A stretch of 44,662 bases of DNA from Deltaproteobacteria bacterium. GTDB taxonomy: Bacteria; Desulfobacterota; Binatia; UBA12015. The stretch covers positions 1 through 44,662 of the forward strand of contig VGTK01000022.1 of NCBI GenBank assembly GCA_016874715.1. The letters are read 5' to 3'. Within the stretch, counting starts at the first letter, position 1. Every line of letters starts with the position of its first letter. Shown piece after piece: positions 23,248-34,104 of the stretch. Made by a program: the position numbers and the translations under genes. Under the pieces are notes generated by a model. The model ran no database searches and was not told the DNA's origin. It was given only the letters and a program-made list of their open reading frames with translations.

Positions 23248-24195
23248 GTGAAGTGTACGCGATGCAAGGAGCCCGCGGAGGTCAAGCTGCGCGCCCACAA
23301 CTCAGCCTTCTGCCGGGCATGCTTCCTGTTCTTCTTCGAGCGTCGCGTTGCTCGCGCCATCGACCACGAGAAGATGTTCGTACGGTCGTCGCGCATCCTG
23401 GTCGCCGTTTCGGGCGGCAAGGACAGCCTCGCTCTCTGGGACGTGCTCGCGAGCGAGGGCTACCAGACCGTCGGCTTCCACCTCGCTCTCGGGATCGGTG
23501 GATACTCGCAGCGCTCCCGCGAGCGCTGCGAGTCGTTCGCGGAGAAGCACGGGCTCGAGCTGAGCGTCCATGCGCTCGCCGACGAGGGGCTTGCGATCCC
23601 CGAGATCGTTTCCGCGACGCGACGCCCGGCCTGCTCGGCCTGCGGGACGATCAAGCGCCACTACTTCGACGCAGCGGCGCTCGAGCTCGGCTGCGACGTG
23701 ATCGCGACGGGGCACAACCTCGACGACGAGGCGGCGCGCCTGCTGGGGAACGTCCTCCACTGGCAGACGGAGTACCTGGCGCGACAGAAGCCGGTGATCC
23801 AGCCGCGGCACGAGAAGTTCGTGCGCAAGGTGAAGCCCCTGTACTTGACCAGCGAGTTCGAGACCGCGACCTACGCGTTCATGAAGCGGATCGACTACGT
23901 GGTCGAGGAGTGCCCGAACGCGGTCGGGGCCTCGCAGCTCGACTACAAGGCCGTCCTCGACCGCCTCGAGAACACGTCACCCGGCACCAAGGCGGGCTTC
24001 GTGCGCGACTTCATGGTGCGCGGGAGCCGGGCGTTCGAGGCGCCGGCGACCGAGCGAGCCGACACCGGCGGTACCTGCGCCGGCTGCGGCATGCCGGCCT
24101 TCGGCACGCTGTGCTCGTTCTGCTCGCTGCGCGCCGAGGTCGACCGCAAGCTCGCGCTGCGCACGAGGTCCGTCTCCCCCGCGGTGACGGAGTGA
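23248..24195 (+). CDS. ttuA: TtuA-type tRNA 2-thiolation enzyme (U54)
   Basis: The 315-residue protein has the full TtuA/TtcA layout. An N-terminal zinc finger (CTRCKEPAEV, CRAC), the PP-loop SGGKDS near residue 55, a central Cys-x2-Cys pair (CSACGTIKRHYF) and a late Cys for an Fe-S cluster (EECPNAVG) are followed by a C-terminal zinc finger (CAGCGMPAFGTLCSFC). It replaces the oxygen of U54 with sulfur in the T-loop of tRNA. It is translated from a GTG, and its stop overlaps the next gene by four bases. In Thermus this modification raises tRNA heat stability. Confidence 0.9.
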   Translation: MKCTRCKEPAEVKLRAHNSAFCRACFLFFFERRVARAIDHEKMFVRSSRILVAVSGGKDSLALWDVLASEGYQTVGFHLALGIGGYSQRSRERCESFAEKHGLELSVHALADEGLAIPEIVSATRRPACSACGTIKRHYFDAAALELGCDVIATGHNLDDEAARLLGNVLHWQTEYLARQKPVIQPRHEKFVRKVKPLYLTSEFETATYAFMKRIDYVVEECPNAVGASQLDYKAVLDRLENTSPGTKAGFVRDFMVRGSRAFEAPATERADTGGTCAGCGMPAFGTLCSFCSLRAEVDRKLALRTRSVSPAVTE

Positions 24196-25019
24196 GCGAC
24201 GAGCAGCCCACCGCCGCGCCGTCGCGACCGTCGCCGCACGATCCGCTCGCCGTGGGCGAGGCGATCCTGCTGATCGACCCGAAGGGGCGCGAGTACCTGC
24301 GAGACCTCCGTCCCGGACGCCGCTTCTCGCTGCACTGCGGCGTGGTGGACGCCGATGCGATCATCGGACGCCCGGACGGCTCGCGCGTCGCCACATCGCT
24401 CGGCCAGACCTGCCTCGCCTTCCGGCCCGGCTACGCGCGCCTGATCCCGAACCTGCCGCGGCAGGCGCAGGTCATCTATCCGAAGGACGCCGCCTCCATC
24501 GTCATCTGGGGCGACGTCTACCCGGGAGCGCGCGTGATCGAGAGCGGCGTCGGGCCAGGCGCCCTGACGATGGCGCTGCTGCGCGCGATCGGCCCGCACG
24601 GCCACCTGACCTCGATCGAGCGTCGCGAGGACCACGCCCAGATGGCGCGCGAAAACATCGCCCGCTTCCACGGCGAGGCCACCAACTGGGAGCTCGTGGT
24701 CGCGGACGCGGCCGACGCCCTGCCGGCGCTGCGCGCCGACCGGGTGATCCTCGACCTGCCCGAGCCCGGACCGCTGGTCGGGGCGGCGGCGAACGCCCTT
24801 CGCCCCGGCGGCATCCTCACGTTTTACGTGCCCACCACGGTCCAGATCGACCAGATCGGCCAGGCGCTGCGCGCAGATCCGCGTTTCGCGCTCGCCGAGA
24901 CGTTCGAAACCCTGCAGCGTCCGTGGCACGTTGCGCCGAACTCGGTTCGGCCGGATCATCGGATGGTGGCACACACGGGGTTCATCATGATCACGATGCG
25001 CCTCGCAGACGACGCCTGA
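24192..25019 (+). CDS. trmI: tRNA (adenine-58-N1)-methyltransferase
   Basis: The 275-residue protein is a SAM-dependent methyltransferase of the TrmI class. It has AIGPHGHLTSIERREDHAQ, VIESGVGPGALTMAL as the SAM site, DRVILDLPEPG and FYVPTTVQIDQI. It makes m1A58 in the tRNA T-loop. The GTG at 24192 overlaps the ttuA stop (GTGA). In Thermus, m1A58 favours the nearby U54 thiolation, so the three genes form a coherent T-loop modification operon. TrmI usually acts as a tetramer. Confidence 0.9.
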   Translation: MSDEQPTAAPSRPSPHDPLAVGEAILLIDPKGREYLRDLRPGRRFSLHCGVVDADAIIGRPDGSRVATSLGQTCLAFRPGYARLIPNLPRQAQVIYPKDAASIVIWGDVYPGARVIESGVGPGALTMALLRAIGPHGHLTSIERREDHAQMARENIARFHGEATNWELVVADAADALPALRADRVILDLPEPGPLVGAAANALRPGGILTFYVPTTVQIDQIGQALRADPRFALAETFETLQRPWHVAPNSVRPDHRMVAHTGFIMITMRLADDA

Positions 25020-25181
25020 CTCCGCATCGGCTCCGCGGCGACGAGCAACGAGCCGCTGGCTGCGTCTCGGGCGACGCGGCGCCTAGACTTTATGCGGCAG
25101 GCGTTCCTGCCGATGAGACCATCTGACGGCAGGCTCGGAGCATCGCCGCCCGCGAGGGGCGCGAAGGGGCTGGACCAACGC

Positions 25182-27596
<2,415 letters not shown>

Positions 27597-27616
27597 GTCT
27601 CCGTGACCGCGGCGAC

Positions 27617-28276
27617 TCAGGCCACGACGCGAAGAAGTTCGTCGGGCCGGTCGACGACGTGGTCGGGCGCGGCGCCGCGCAGGATGCCGGCGTCGGTGAG
27701 CCCCCACGTGACGGCGCAGACGGCGATGCCCGAAGCTCGCGCCGTCGCGACGTCGACGAGCGAGTCACCGACGAGCAACGTCTCGCGCGCCGCGATCCCG
27801 GTCCGCCGCAGGAGCGCGTGCACGATCGCCGGATCGGGCTTGTGGACCGGGACGGAATCCCCACCGAGGACGGCGACGAAGGCGTCCGCGATGTGGAGTC
27901 CCTCGAGGATCGCGCGCGCCAGGACCTCGGGCTTGTTGGTCGCGATGGTCAGCACCACACGACGCGCCCGCAGCTCGCGGAGCGTGTCGGCGACGCCGGG
28001 GTAGAGCACCGTCGTGTCGAGAAGGTGGGCGCCATAGCGCGCGAGGAAGCCCGGCAGCGCACGATCGAGCAGCGCTTCGGCTTGCGCTCCGCCCGACGCG
28101 GCGAGGCTGCGCTCGACGAGCTTCCGTGCACCGTTGCCCACGAACCGGACGATGGCCTCGTCGGGCAGCCGTGCAAGGCCCAGCGCCTCGAGGACGTGGT
28201 TGGCCGACGCAGCGAGGTCGCCCGCGGAGTCGATCAGCGTCCCGTCGAGATCGAAGATGACGTGCCGGTAGCTCAG
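27617..28276 (-). CDS. gph: HAD-family phosphatase, phosphoglycolate phosphatase-like
   Basis: The 219-residue protein has the HAD motifs VIFDLDGTLID near the start, TIATNKPEVL, and HKPDP with VGDSLVDVATARASG. It resembles Gph, which removes phosphate from 2-phosphoglycolate. There is no ATG or GTG before the first motif in a suitable place. The only codon that overlaps the upstream gene's stop in the style of this genome is CTG at 28276 (CTGA). Using it gives SYRHVIFDLDGT, so the start codon is unusual. It lies downstream of the A-type carrier gene and converges on lon. Confidence 0.85.
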   Translation of the reverse strand: MSYRHVIFDLDGTLIDSAGDLAASANHVLEALGLARLPDEAIVRFVGNGARKLVERSLAASGGAQAEALLDRALPGFLARYGAHLLDTTVLYPGVADTLRELRARRVVLTIATNKPEVLARAILEGLHIADAFVAVLGGDSVPVHKPDPAIVHALLRRTGIAARETLLVGDSLVDVATARASGIAVCAVTWGLTDAGILRGAAPDHVVDRPDELLRVVA

Positions 28277-28653
28277 ACCGAGAACGACGAGCCGCAGCCG
28301 CAGGTGCGATCCGCGTTGGGGTTCGTGAACTTGAACCCGGCGCCGTGCAGCCCGTCGACGTAGTCGACGCTCATTCCGGACAGATACGGAGCGCTCGTGG
28401 AGTCGACGAAGACGCGGACGCCTTCGTACACGTAGACCGCGTCGCCCTCCCGGGGGGCGTCATCGAGCTCCAGCGAGTACTGGAGGCCCGAGCAGCCACC
28501 ACCGAGGACCGAGACCCGCAGTCCGGCCGGATCGGAGCGCTTCTCGCGCTGCAGCAGCACCTTCACCCTCGCGACTGCCGTCGAGGACAGCCGGACGGGT
28601 TCACCCGCCACGGAAACGTCGTCGTTCTGATGGGTTACGGTGTGCTCGCTCAT
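28273..28653 (-). CDS. A-type Fe-S cluster carrier (ErpA/IscA-like)
   Basis: The 126-residue protein belongs to the HesB/IscA/ErpA family. The three cluster-binding cysteines are C54 (GGCSGLQY) and C118 and C120 (TCGCGSSF). The core includes LRVSVLGGGCSGLQYSLELD and VDYVDGLHGAGFKFTNPNA. It hands Fe-S clusters to target proteins. The ATG at 28653 is used; an upstream GTG at 28665 is also open. It is coupled to the HAD phosphatase gene by a four-base overlap and is divergent from the DegP gene. Confidence 0.93.
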   Translation of the reverse strand: MSEHTVTHQNDDVSVAGEPVRLSSTAVARVKVLLQREKRSDPAGLRVSVLGGGCSGLQYSLELDDAPREGDAVYVYEGVRVFVDSTSAPYLSGMSVDYVDGLHGAGFKFTNPNADRTCGCGSSFSV

Positions 28654-28793
28654 GGTTCCTGTCACCTAGTCACCGGTCCCGGACCAGTCAAGGCGGCCGG
28701 GCAGCGCATCGTCCGAAGATTCTGCTCGCACGGCCGTCTAACGGGCGTCGCCGACGCGCGATGGCGGCTCGTTCGGCGCTCGAGAGGTGATCC

Positions 28794-30182
28794 GTGGATG
28801 CCAGATCGATTCTGAGAACGTTCTTTTTTTCCGCCCTGCCCCTCGTCGCGGGCCTGCCAGCGCTGCCCGCCCGAGCCAGCGTCGCAGCGCTGCCGACCTT
28901 CACCGGTGTCGCCCGCTCGGTGAGCCCGTCGGTGGTCAACATCTCCATCACCGGGGAGGTGAAGCCTGCCGCATCGCAGGGGCCAGCCGACCCGTTCTTC
29001 GACCGCTACTTCGGCGGCCAGGGCGGGCCACGCAAGGCGCGCAGCCTGGGCTCGGGCTTCGTGCTCACGCCCGACGGCTACATCGCGACCAACGCACACG
29101 TGGTCGCGCAGGCGGGCAAGGTCATCGTCCGGCTAGCGAACAAGAAGGAGTACCCGGCCAAGGTGATCGGCGTCGACGAGAAGACCGACGTCGCGCTCAT
29201 CAAGATCGAGCCCAAGGAGCCCCTGCAGCCGGCCACACTCGGGGACTCGAACGGGCTCGAGGTCGGCGAGTGGGTCATGGCGATCGGCAGCCCCTTCGGC
29301 CTCGAGCAGACGGTCACCGTCGGCGTCGTGAGCGCGAAGGCGCGCGTTCTCGGGGCCGGACCGTACGACGACTTCATCCAGACCGACGCCGCGATCAACC
29401 CCGGAAACTCCGGTGGCCCGCTGGTCGATGGCGAGGGCCGCGTGGTCGGGATCAACACCGCGATCTCCAGCCGCTCCGGCGGCAACGAGGGCGTCGGCTT
29501 CGCGATTCCCGTGGCGCTCGCGAGGACCATCCTCGACCAGCTGCGCGAGTCCGGGAAGGTCGAGCGGGGCTGGCTCGGCGTCGGCATCCAGGACGTCACG
29601 CCGGACCTCGCGATCTCCCTCGACCTCGGCGACGCGACCGGTGCGCTGGTCGCGAACGTGTCACCGGGAGGCCCCGCCGCACGTGCCGGACTCGAGCGTG
29701 GCGACGTCATCGTGGAGTTCGCCGGAAAGACCATCACGGAGAGCCATCAGCTGCCCGCCCTGGTCGCGGAATCGCGCATCGGCAGCACGGCGCACCTGAC
29801 CGTGTTGCGGGGCGGGGAGCGGCGGACGATCGACGTGACGATCGCGAGCCTGCCCGAAGAGCCGGAGCGCCGGGTCTCGGCGCGCGATGGAGGCGACGAC
29901 GGTGCCGCGTGGGGCTTCGCGGTCGCCGACATCACTCCTCAGCTTGCCCGCGGCCGGGGCCTCGCGCGCGATCGCGGGGTGGTCGTGACCGACGTGGCGC
30001 CAGATGGCCCGGCGGCGGAGGCCGGCATACAGCCGGGCGACATCGTCCGCGAGGTCGACCGCTCCCCGGTCGAGACGAGCGCCGATCTTCGCAAAGCCCT
30101 GCAGAGCCGCAAGAAGGACAACGTGCTGCTGCTCGTTCAGCGCGGCGAGGCGACGAGCTTCCAGGTCCTCAAGCGGAGCTGA
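28794..30182 (+). CDS. degP: Periplasmic serine protease DegP/HtrA
   Basis: The 462-residue protease has a signal peptide ending near ARAS, then the chymotrypsin-like domain with H102 (TNAHVV), D132 (TDVALI) and S206 (GNSGGPLV), followed by two PDZ domains (VSPGGPAARAGLERGDVIVEF and VAPDGPAAEAGIQPGDIVREV). It degrades and refolds damaged envelope proteins. The GTG at 28794 is the best start. A run of seven T bases lies at 28824-28830 in the signal peptide. It is divergent from the Fe-S carrier gene. Confidence 0.95.
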   Translation: MDARSILRTFFFSALPLVAGLPALPARASVAALPTFTGVARSVSPSVVNISITGEVKPAASQGPADPFFDRYFGGQGGPRKARSLGSGFVLTPDGYIATNAHVVAQAGKVIVRLANKKEYPAKVIGVDEKTDVALIKIEPKEPLQPATLGDSNGLEVGEWVMAIGSPFGLEQTVTVGVVSAKARVLGAGPYDDFIQTDAAINPGNSGGPLVDGEGRVVGINTAISSRSGGNEGVGFAIPVALARTILDQLRESGKVERGWLGVGIQDVTPDLAISLDLGDATGALVANVSPGGPAARAGLERGDVIVEFAGKTITESHQLPALVAESRIGSTAHLTVLRGGERRTIDVTIASLPEEPERRVSARDGGDDGAAWGFAVADITPQLARGRGLARDRGVVVTDVAPDGPAAEAGIQPGDIVREVDRSPVETSADLRKALQSRKKDNVLLLVQRGEATSFQVLKRS

Positions 30183-30319
30183 GTCGGGAGGAGGGTAAAC
30201 TCCGGCGAGCGGAATGCCGACGAGATGACGTCACAGGAACGAAGCGCGCAGGCTTCGCGCGAGGAGGGCTTGGATCAGGCGGGGTTCCGCCGAGGGATTC
30301 CCGTGCACGAGAGGTCTCG

Positions 30320-30895
30320 ATGCCAGAGCGAGAATCCATCATCGAGTCACATCCTGCCGAGTTCTTTCGCGGACTCGTCCAGGAAGCCATGCGAGCACAA
30401 GGTGTCACCGCGGGAGGGGAGACCGAGTTCTATCTCGTCCAGCTCCTCCATCACCATCTCCGCATGCGCGCCGATCTCCTCGATCGCCCGCTCGCCCTCG
30501 AGTTTCTCGAGGCCAGCAGCGCCGGCGGCGTCGAGCAATTCCAGCGGCTGAAGCTCGTCGGCGATACGGCGCTGTTCGTCGCCGGATTGTTCGCCGACTG
30601 CCTGGAGCGGTCGGTCGTGCCGCCGACGTACTACGTCGAGCTCGGAGCGCTCGCTTACCGGCGCGTGGCCGGCATCGGCAGCCCGCGGGTGCGCGAGATG
30701 TTCGCCGAACTCGCGATGCAGTTCCTCGATCTCGTTCGCGTGCTCGGCGAGATCAGCAGCCGGGAGCTCTTCGCGAGCGACCGGGACACGCTGCGCATCT
30801 ACCGTCGCTGGCTGCTGACGCGCGGCGCCCAGGATGCGTCGCTGCTGGTATCGCGCGGTCTCATTCCCGGGGAGCCCACCGGATCCAGGCACTGA
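30320..30895 (+). CDS. Helical hypothetical protein (191 residues)
   Basis: The ATG at 30320 has GAGAGG six bases upstream. The protein starts MPERESIIESHPAEFFRGLV and is predicted by eye to be mostly helical, with LALEFLEASSAGGVEQFQRL, CLERSVVPPTYYVELGALAY and LFASDRDTLRIYRRWLLTRG. It has no signal or membrane segment. Its pattern is conserved-looking but I do not know the family. It follows the DegP gene by 138 bases, which contain a short GCGCGC hairpin but no other gene. Confidence 0.7.
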   Translation: MPERESIIESHPAEFFRGLVQEAMRAQGVTAGGETEFYLVQLLHHHLRMRADLLDRPLALEFLEASSAGGVEQFQRLKLVGDTALFVAGLFADCLERSVVPPTYYVELGALAYRRVAGIGSPRVREMFAELAMQFLDLVRVLGEISSRELFASDRDTLRIYRRWLLTRGAQDASLLVSRGLIPGEPTGSRH

Positions 30896-30981
30896 GCCAG
30901 GCACCGAACGACGAAGCGCACGGTCTTTCGGGGGCCGCCTCCGCGGTGCCGTCGCGGCGTACTCGAGCGACTCGCCGCGGT

Positions 30982-31635
30982 CTACCAGGCGGCGCGTGCG
31001 CTCGCCGTGCCAGGCTTGCGCGCGATCATCACGGTGAAGAGCGATTGCGGCGACGTCTTGTAGCGCCGCACCAGCTCCAGAGGAACGCTTTCGAGCAGCT
31101 CGCTCATACGGAGCGTGGTCCGCCAGCCCAGCTTGCGGGTGACCGGGTCGAGCCGATCCACGACGGACGCGATCACCTGCCGCTCGCTCCGGAAGTGGTT
31201 GATGATGACGATCCTTCCACCCGGGCGGCAGACGCGGACCATCTCGCGCATCATCCGCTTCGGCTCGGGGACGACGCTGACCACGTGAAACGACGTCACG
31301 TAGTCGAAGCTGTCGTCGGCGAAGTCCAGGTCCTGGGCGTCACCCACCGCGAGGGAGATGTCCGTCCAGCCCTCGCGGTCGACCTTTCGCTGCGCCCGCT
31401 CCAGCATGTCTGGGGCCAGGTCGATGCCGGTGACGTGGCAGTCCGTCGGGTACGCCGACAGCGCGAGTCCGGTCCCGACACCGACCTCGAGGACGGAAGA
31501 GTCGGGCTCGATGTTCAACTCGCCGATCACGCGCTTGATGCGCGGAAAGAAGACGTTCTCGAAGATCTTGTCGTAGTATCGCGAGAACTCGGAGTAGATC
31601 TTGCTCTCGTGCGGATGTGCTATTGGAGAAGCCAT
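30982..31635 (-). CDS. Class I SAM methyltransferase (PmtA-like)
   Basis: The 217-residue protein starts with ATG at 31635 after GGGAGG. It has SKIYSEFSRYYDKIFENVFFPRI, a SAM site VLEVGVGTGLALSAYP, and the later motifs GIDLAPDMLERA, VGDAQDLDF and PGGRIVIINHF. This set resembles phosphatidylethanolamine N-methyltransferases of the PmtA type. If so, it would methylate membrane phospholipids; other methyltransferases share the motifs, so the substrate is uncertain. It lies between two hypothetical genes and is not coupled to either. Confidence 0.82.
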   Translation of the reverse strand: MASPIAHPHESKIYSEFSRYYDKIFENVFFPRIKRVIGELNIEPDSSVLEVGVGTGLALSAYPTDCHVTGIDLAPDMLERAQRKVDREGWTDISLAVGDAQDLDFADDSFDYVTSFHVVSVVPEPKRMMREMVRVCRPGGRIVIINHFRSERQVIASVVDRLDPVTRKLGWRTTLRMSELLESVPLELVRRYKTSPQSLFTVMIARKPGTASARAAW

Positions 31636-31741
31636 GCGTCCCTCCCAGGGGTCTCGCACTCGGGGAGGCCGTCAGCCAGCGCACCGGCATTCTGCGCAGC
31701 AGCCATCGTCGCCGTGGGAACGGTCGACACCGGCCCGGGAT

Positions 31742-31933
31742 TCAGGCCGCGGTCGCGCCGCGCATCTGGCGCTTGAAGAAGGCGATGTCCTGCTTGCGAA
31801 AGCGCCACTGACGCCCGGTCTTGAAGGCGGGCAGGATCTGCTTTCGTGCGTACTCGTTGACGGTGTCCGGACTCATGTCGAGCAGCCTCGCAACGTCACG
31901 GCTGTTCAGCAAAATGTCGTCTCTCTCAATCAT
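31742..31933 (-). CDS. Small helix-turn-helix protein, BldC/excisionase type
   Basis: The 63-residue protein is a single winged helix-turn-helix: LLNSRDVARLLDMSPDTVNEYARKQILPAFKTGRQWRFRKQDIAFFKRQM. This is the MerR/BldC/excisionase-like DNA-binding fold. The ATG at 31933 is used; an in-frame ATG at 31972 would add 13 residues. It may act as a small regulator. No partner operator is recognised. Confidence 0.78.
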   Translation of the reverse strand: MIERDDILLNSRDVARLLDMSPDTVNEYARKQILPAFKTGRQWRFRKQDIAFFKRQMRGATAA

Positions 31934-32224
31934 GACCCACGTCCACGCTGAAGGGATGGGTCTGGCTACCATGCGGTCCTCGGCAGGGTCAACCGAGGCC
32001 GCCCCGCGGCGACCGTCGGCACAACCCGAAGGATCACCATTCCGCTGATCTTTCAGATAGTTAGGCGACCATTGGCGCGCGCCCTGAGGCCCCGTATCCG
32101 GCTCCGACCGTGCGGGACCGCACGACCGACCCGCCCCCCGCCGGAACGACCACCTCACCCCACCGCTGCATTCTTCGCGGGCGCAGAGCCGACGCCCCCC
32201 ACGGTCGCGAAGCCGATGCGGACG
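31934..32224. other. Intergenic region after secD
   Basis: This 291-base stretch lies between secD and the small HTH gene, both on the minus strand. CGTGCG-GGAC-CGCACG (32109-32124) could form a hairpin ending the secD transcript, without a T tract. No gene, including secF, is seen here. Confidence 0.45.
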
Positions 32225-33778
32225 TCAGACGCTCACCGTGAGCAGCTGGCGGCGCGACAGCTGCCAGTCGTAGTACATGCGGGTCACGAAGACGGCCGTG
32301 AACACCGTCGTCACGAGACCGACGCACAGGGTGACCGCGAAGCCTTTCACGGGACCCGACCCGAACTGGAACAGGATCAGGCCCGAGATCAGCGTCGTGA
32401 TGTTCGAGTCGCGGATCGCCGCCCACGCGCGGTCGTAGCCCGCCTCGAGTGCGGCACGCGCTGTCTTGCCGGTACGCAACTCCTCGCGGATGCGCTCGTT
32501 GATGAGGACGTTCGCATCCACGGCCATGCCGAGCGTGAGCACGACGCCCGCGATGCCCGGCAGGGTCAGCGTCGCACCGAACGCGGCGAGGATCGCCATC
32601 ATGAAGAGGACGTTGAGAACCAGGGCACCGTCCGCGAGGAGGCCGGCCCCGCGGTAGTAGAAGACCATGAACAGCACCACGAGAGCGCCGCCGACCAGCA
32701 GCGACACGATGCCCTGGCGGATCGAGTCGCGCCCGAGCGACGGACCGACGGTGCGCTCCTCCGCGATCTTGATGGGCGCGGGCAGAGCTCCCGCGCGCAG
32801 CACGATCGCCAGGTCACGCGCCTCCTTGATGTCGAAGCTGCCCGTGATCGAGGCACGACCTCCTCCGATCTTCTCGCGGATGACCGGTGCGGAGAACACC
32901 TTGCCGTCGAGAACGATGGCGAGATTCCGCCCGACGCTCTCCCCGGTGATGGCCTCGAACTCGCGGGCGCCGCGGTCCGAGAGAATCAGCTCGACGTAGG
33001 GCCCTTCGAGTTGCGTACCGGGGCGAACGCGCGCATCGGCAACCGCCGACCCGCTCATCAGAACCTTCTTGTCGAGGACGTACTCGCTCGCCGCCCCCGG
33101 CAGCGGGTTTGCCGCCTGCAGCTTTTCCGTGCCCGCCCCGGTCTTGTCGGCAACGAGCTTGAACTCCAGCACCGCCGTCTTGCCGATCAGCTCCTTCGCG
33201 CGCTGTGGGTCCTGCACGCCGGGCAGCTGAACGACGATGTCCTGGTCCCCCTGACGCTGGATGCTCGGCTCCGAGACGCCGAACTGGTCGATGCGGTTGC
33301 GGATCGTCTCGAGCGACTGATCGATCGCGAAGCGTCGCTGCTGCTCCTGCTCGCGGGGGCTCGGCGAGAGCTCGATCACCGGCGGCCCGTCCGATGACTG
33401 TGACGTCATGACGAGGTTCGGGAAGCGGTTCTTCACCAGGTCGTCGAACGCGGCGCGCTGGTCGGGCGACGTGAGCGACAGACGCAGCGTCTTGCCCTGC
33501 TGCGTGATCTCGCCGGTCTGGATCTTCTGGTCCTTCAGCTCGCGGCGCAGCTCGTCGGCCGCGCGGCCGAGGTTGTTCTCGACCGCCTTCTCGACGTCCA
33601 CCGCGAACAGCAGGTGCGTTCCACCCCGGAGGTCGAGACCCAGGTGGAGGGGCTCTCGCTGGAGAAAGCTCGGCAGCGGGAAGTCGGCCGGCAGCACCAG
33701 CGGCGACAGATACACGAGCGATGCCACGACCAGCACCGCGAGTGCTGCGAGACGATAGACGACGTTGCCGGGATTCAT
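32225..33778 (-). CDS. secD: Protein translocase subunit SecD
   Basis: The 517-residue membrane protein drives late steps of Sec export with proton energy. It has HLGLDLRGGTHLLFAVD near residue 45, the periplasmic P1 domain with RIDQFGVSEPSIQRQG and DIVVQLPGV, and the six-helix part with LTLPGIAGVVLTLGMAVDANVLINERIREE. The ATG at 33778 overlaps the yajC stop (ATGA). A secF gene would normally follow, but the next gene is the small HTH protein. Confidence 0.95.
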   Translation of the reverse strand: MNPGNVVYRLAALAVLVVASLVYLSPLVLPADFPLPSFLQREPLHLGLDLRGGTHLLFAVDVEKAVENNLGRAADELRRELKDQKIQTGEITQQGKTLRLSLTSPDQRAAFDDLVKNRFPNLVMTSQSSDGPPVIELSPSPREQEQQRRFAIDQSLETIRNRIDQFGVSEPSIQRQGDQDIVVQLPGVQDPQRAKELIGKTAVLEFKLVADKTGAGTEKLQAANPLPGAASEYVLDKKVLMSGSAVADARVRPGTQLEGPYVELILSDRGAREFEAITGESVGRNLAIVLDGKVFSAPVIREKIGGGRASITGSFDIKEARDLAIVLRAGALPAPIKIAEERTVGPSLGRDSIRQGIVSLLVGGALVVLFMVFYYRGAGLLADGALVLNVLFMMAILAAFGATLTLPGIAGVVLTLGMAVDANVLINERIREELRTGKTARAALEAGYDRAWAAIRDSNITTLISGLILFQFGSGPVKGFAVTLCVGLVTTVFTAVFVTRMYYDWQLSRRQLLTVSV

Positions 33779-34104
33779 GCGGACTTCTCCTCGCTGCCCT
33801 TCTCCGCCTTGCCGCCCCGCAGGACCTGCGTCACGGCCGGCCGATCGACCTTCACGTGCACCTTCGGAGCGATCTCGAGGACCAGCGCCTTGTCGGCGAT
33901 CCTCACGATCTTGCCGTGCAACCCGCCCATCGTGACGACGTCGTCGTTCACGCGCAGGTTGGCTAGCATCTCCTCGGTCTCCTTCGCCTTCTTCTGCTGC
34001 GGGCGAACGAGCAGGAAGTAGAACACCACCAGGATCATTGCGAACGGAGCCAGCTGGATCAGCGGGCTCCCCGGTCCGAACAACCCTTCGGGACCTGAAT
34101 TCAT
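33775..34104 (-). CDS. yajC: Preprotein translocase subunit YajC
   Basis: The 109-residue protein has one membrane segment (LAPFAMILVVFYFLLV) followed by RPQQKKAKETEEML and a short beta domain (VNDDVVTMGGLHGKIVRI). It associates with SecDF. The ATG at 34104 overlaps the tgt stop by four bases, and its own stop overlaps the secD start, so tgt, yajC and secD are translationally coupled. Confidence 0.95.
   Translation of the reverse strand: MNSGPEGLFGPGSPLIQLAPFAMILVVFYFLLVRPQQKKAKETEEMLANLRVNDDVVTMGGLHGKIVRIADKALVLEIAPKVHVKVDRPAVTQVLRGGKAEKGSEEKSA

Noticed and set aside
28824..28830. Phase-variable T7 tract in degP
   Set aside because: Seven bases is short for slippage, and a frameshift would abolish a housekeeping protease. 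No evidence of variation is visible.
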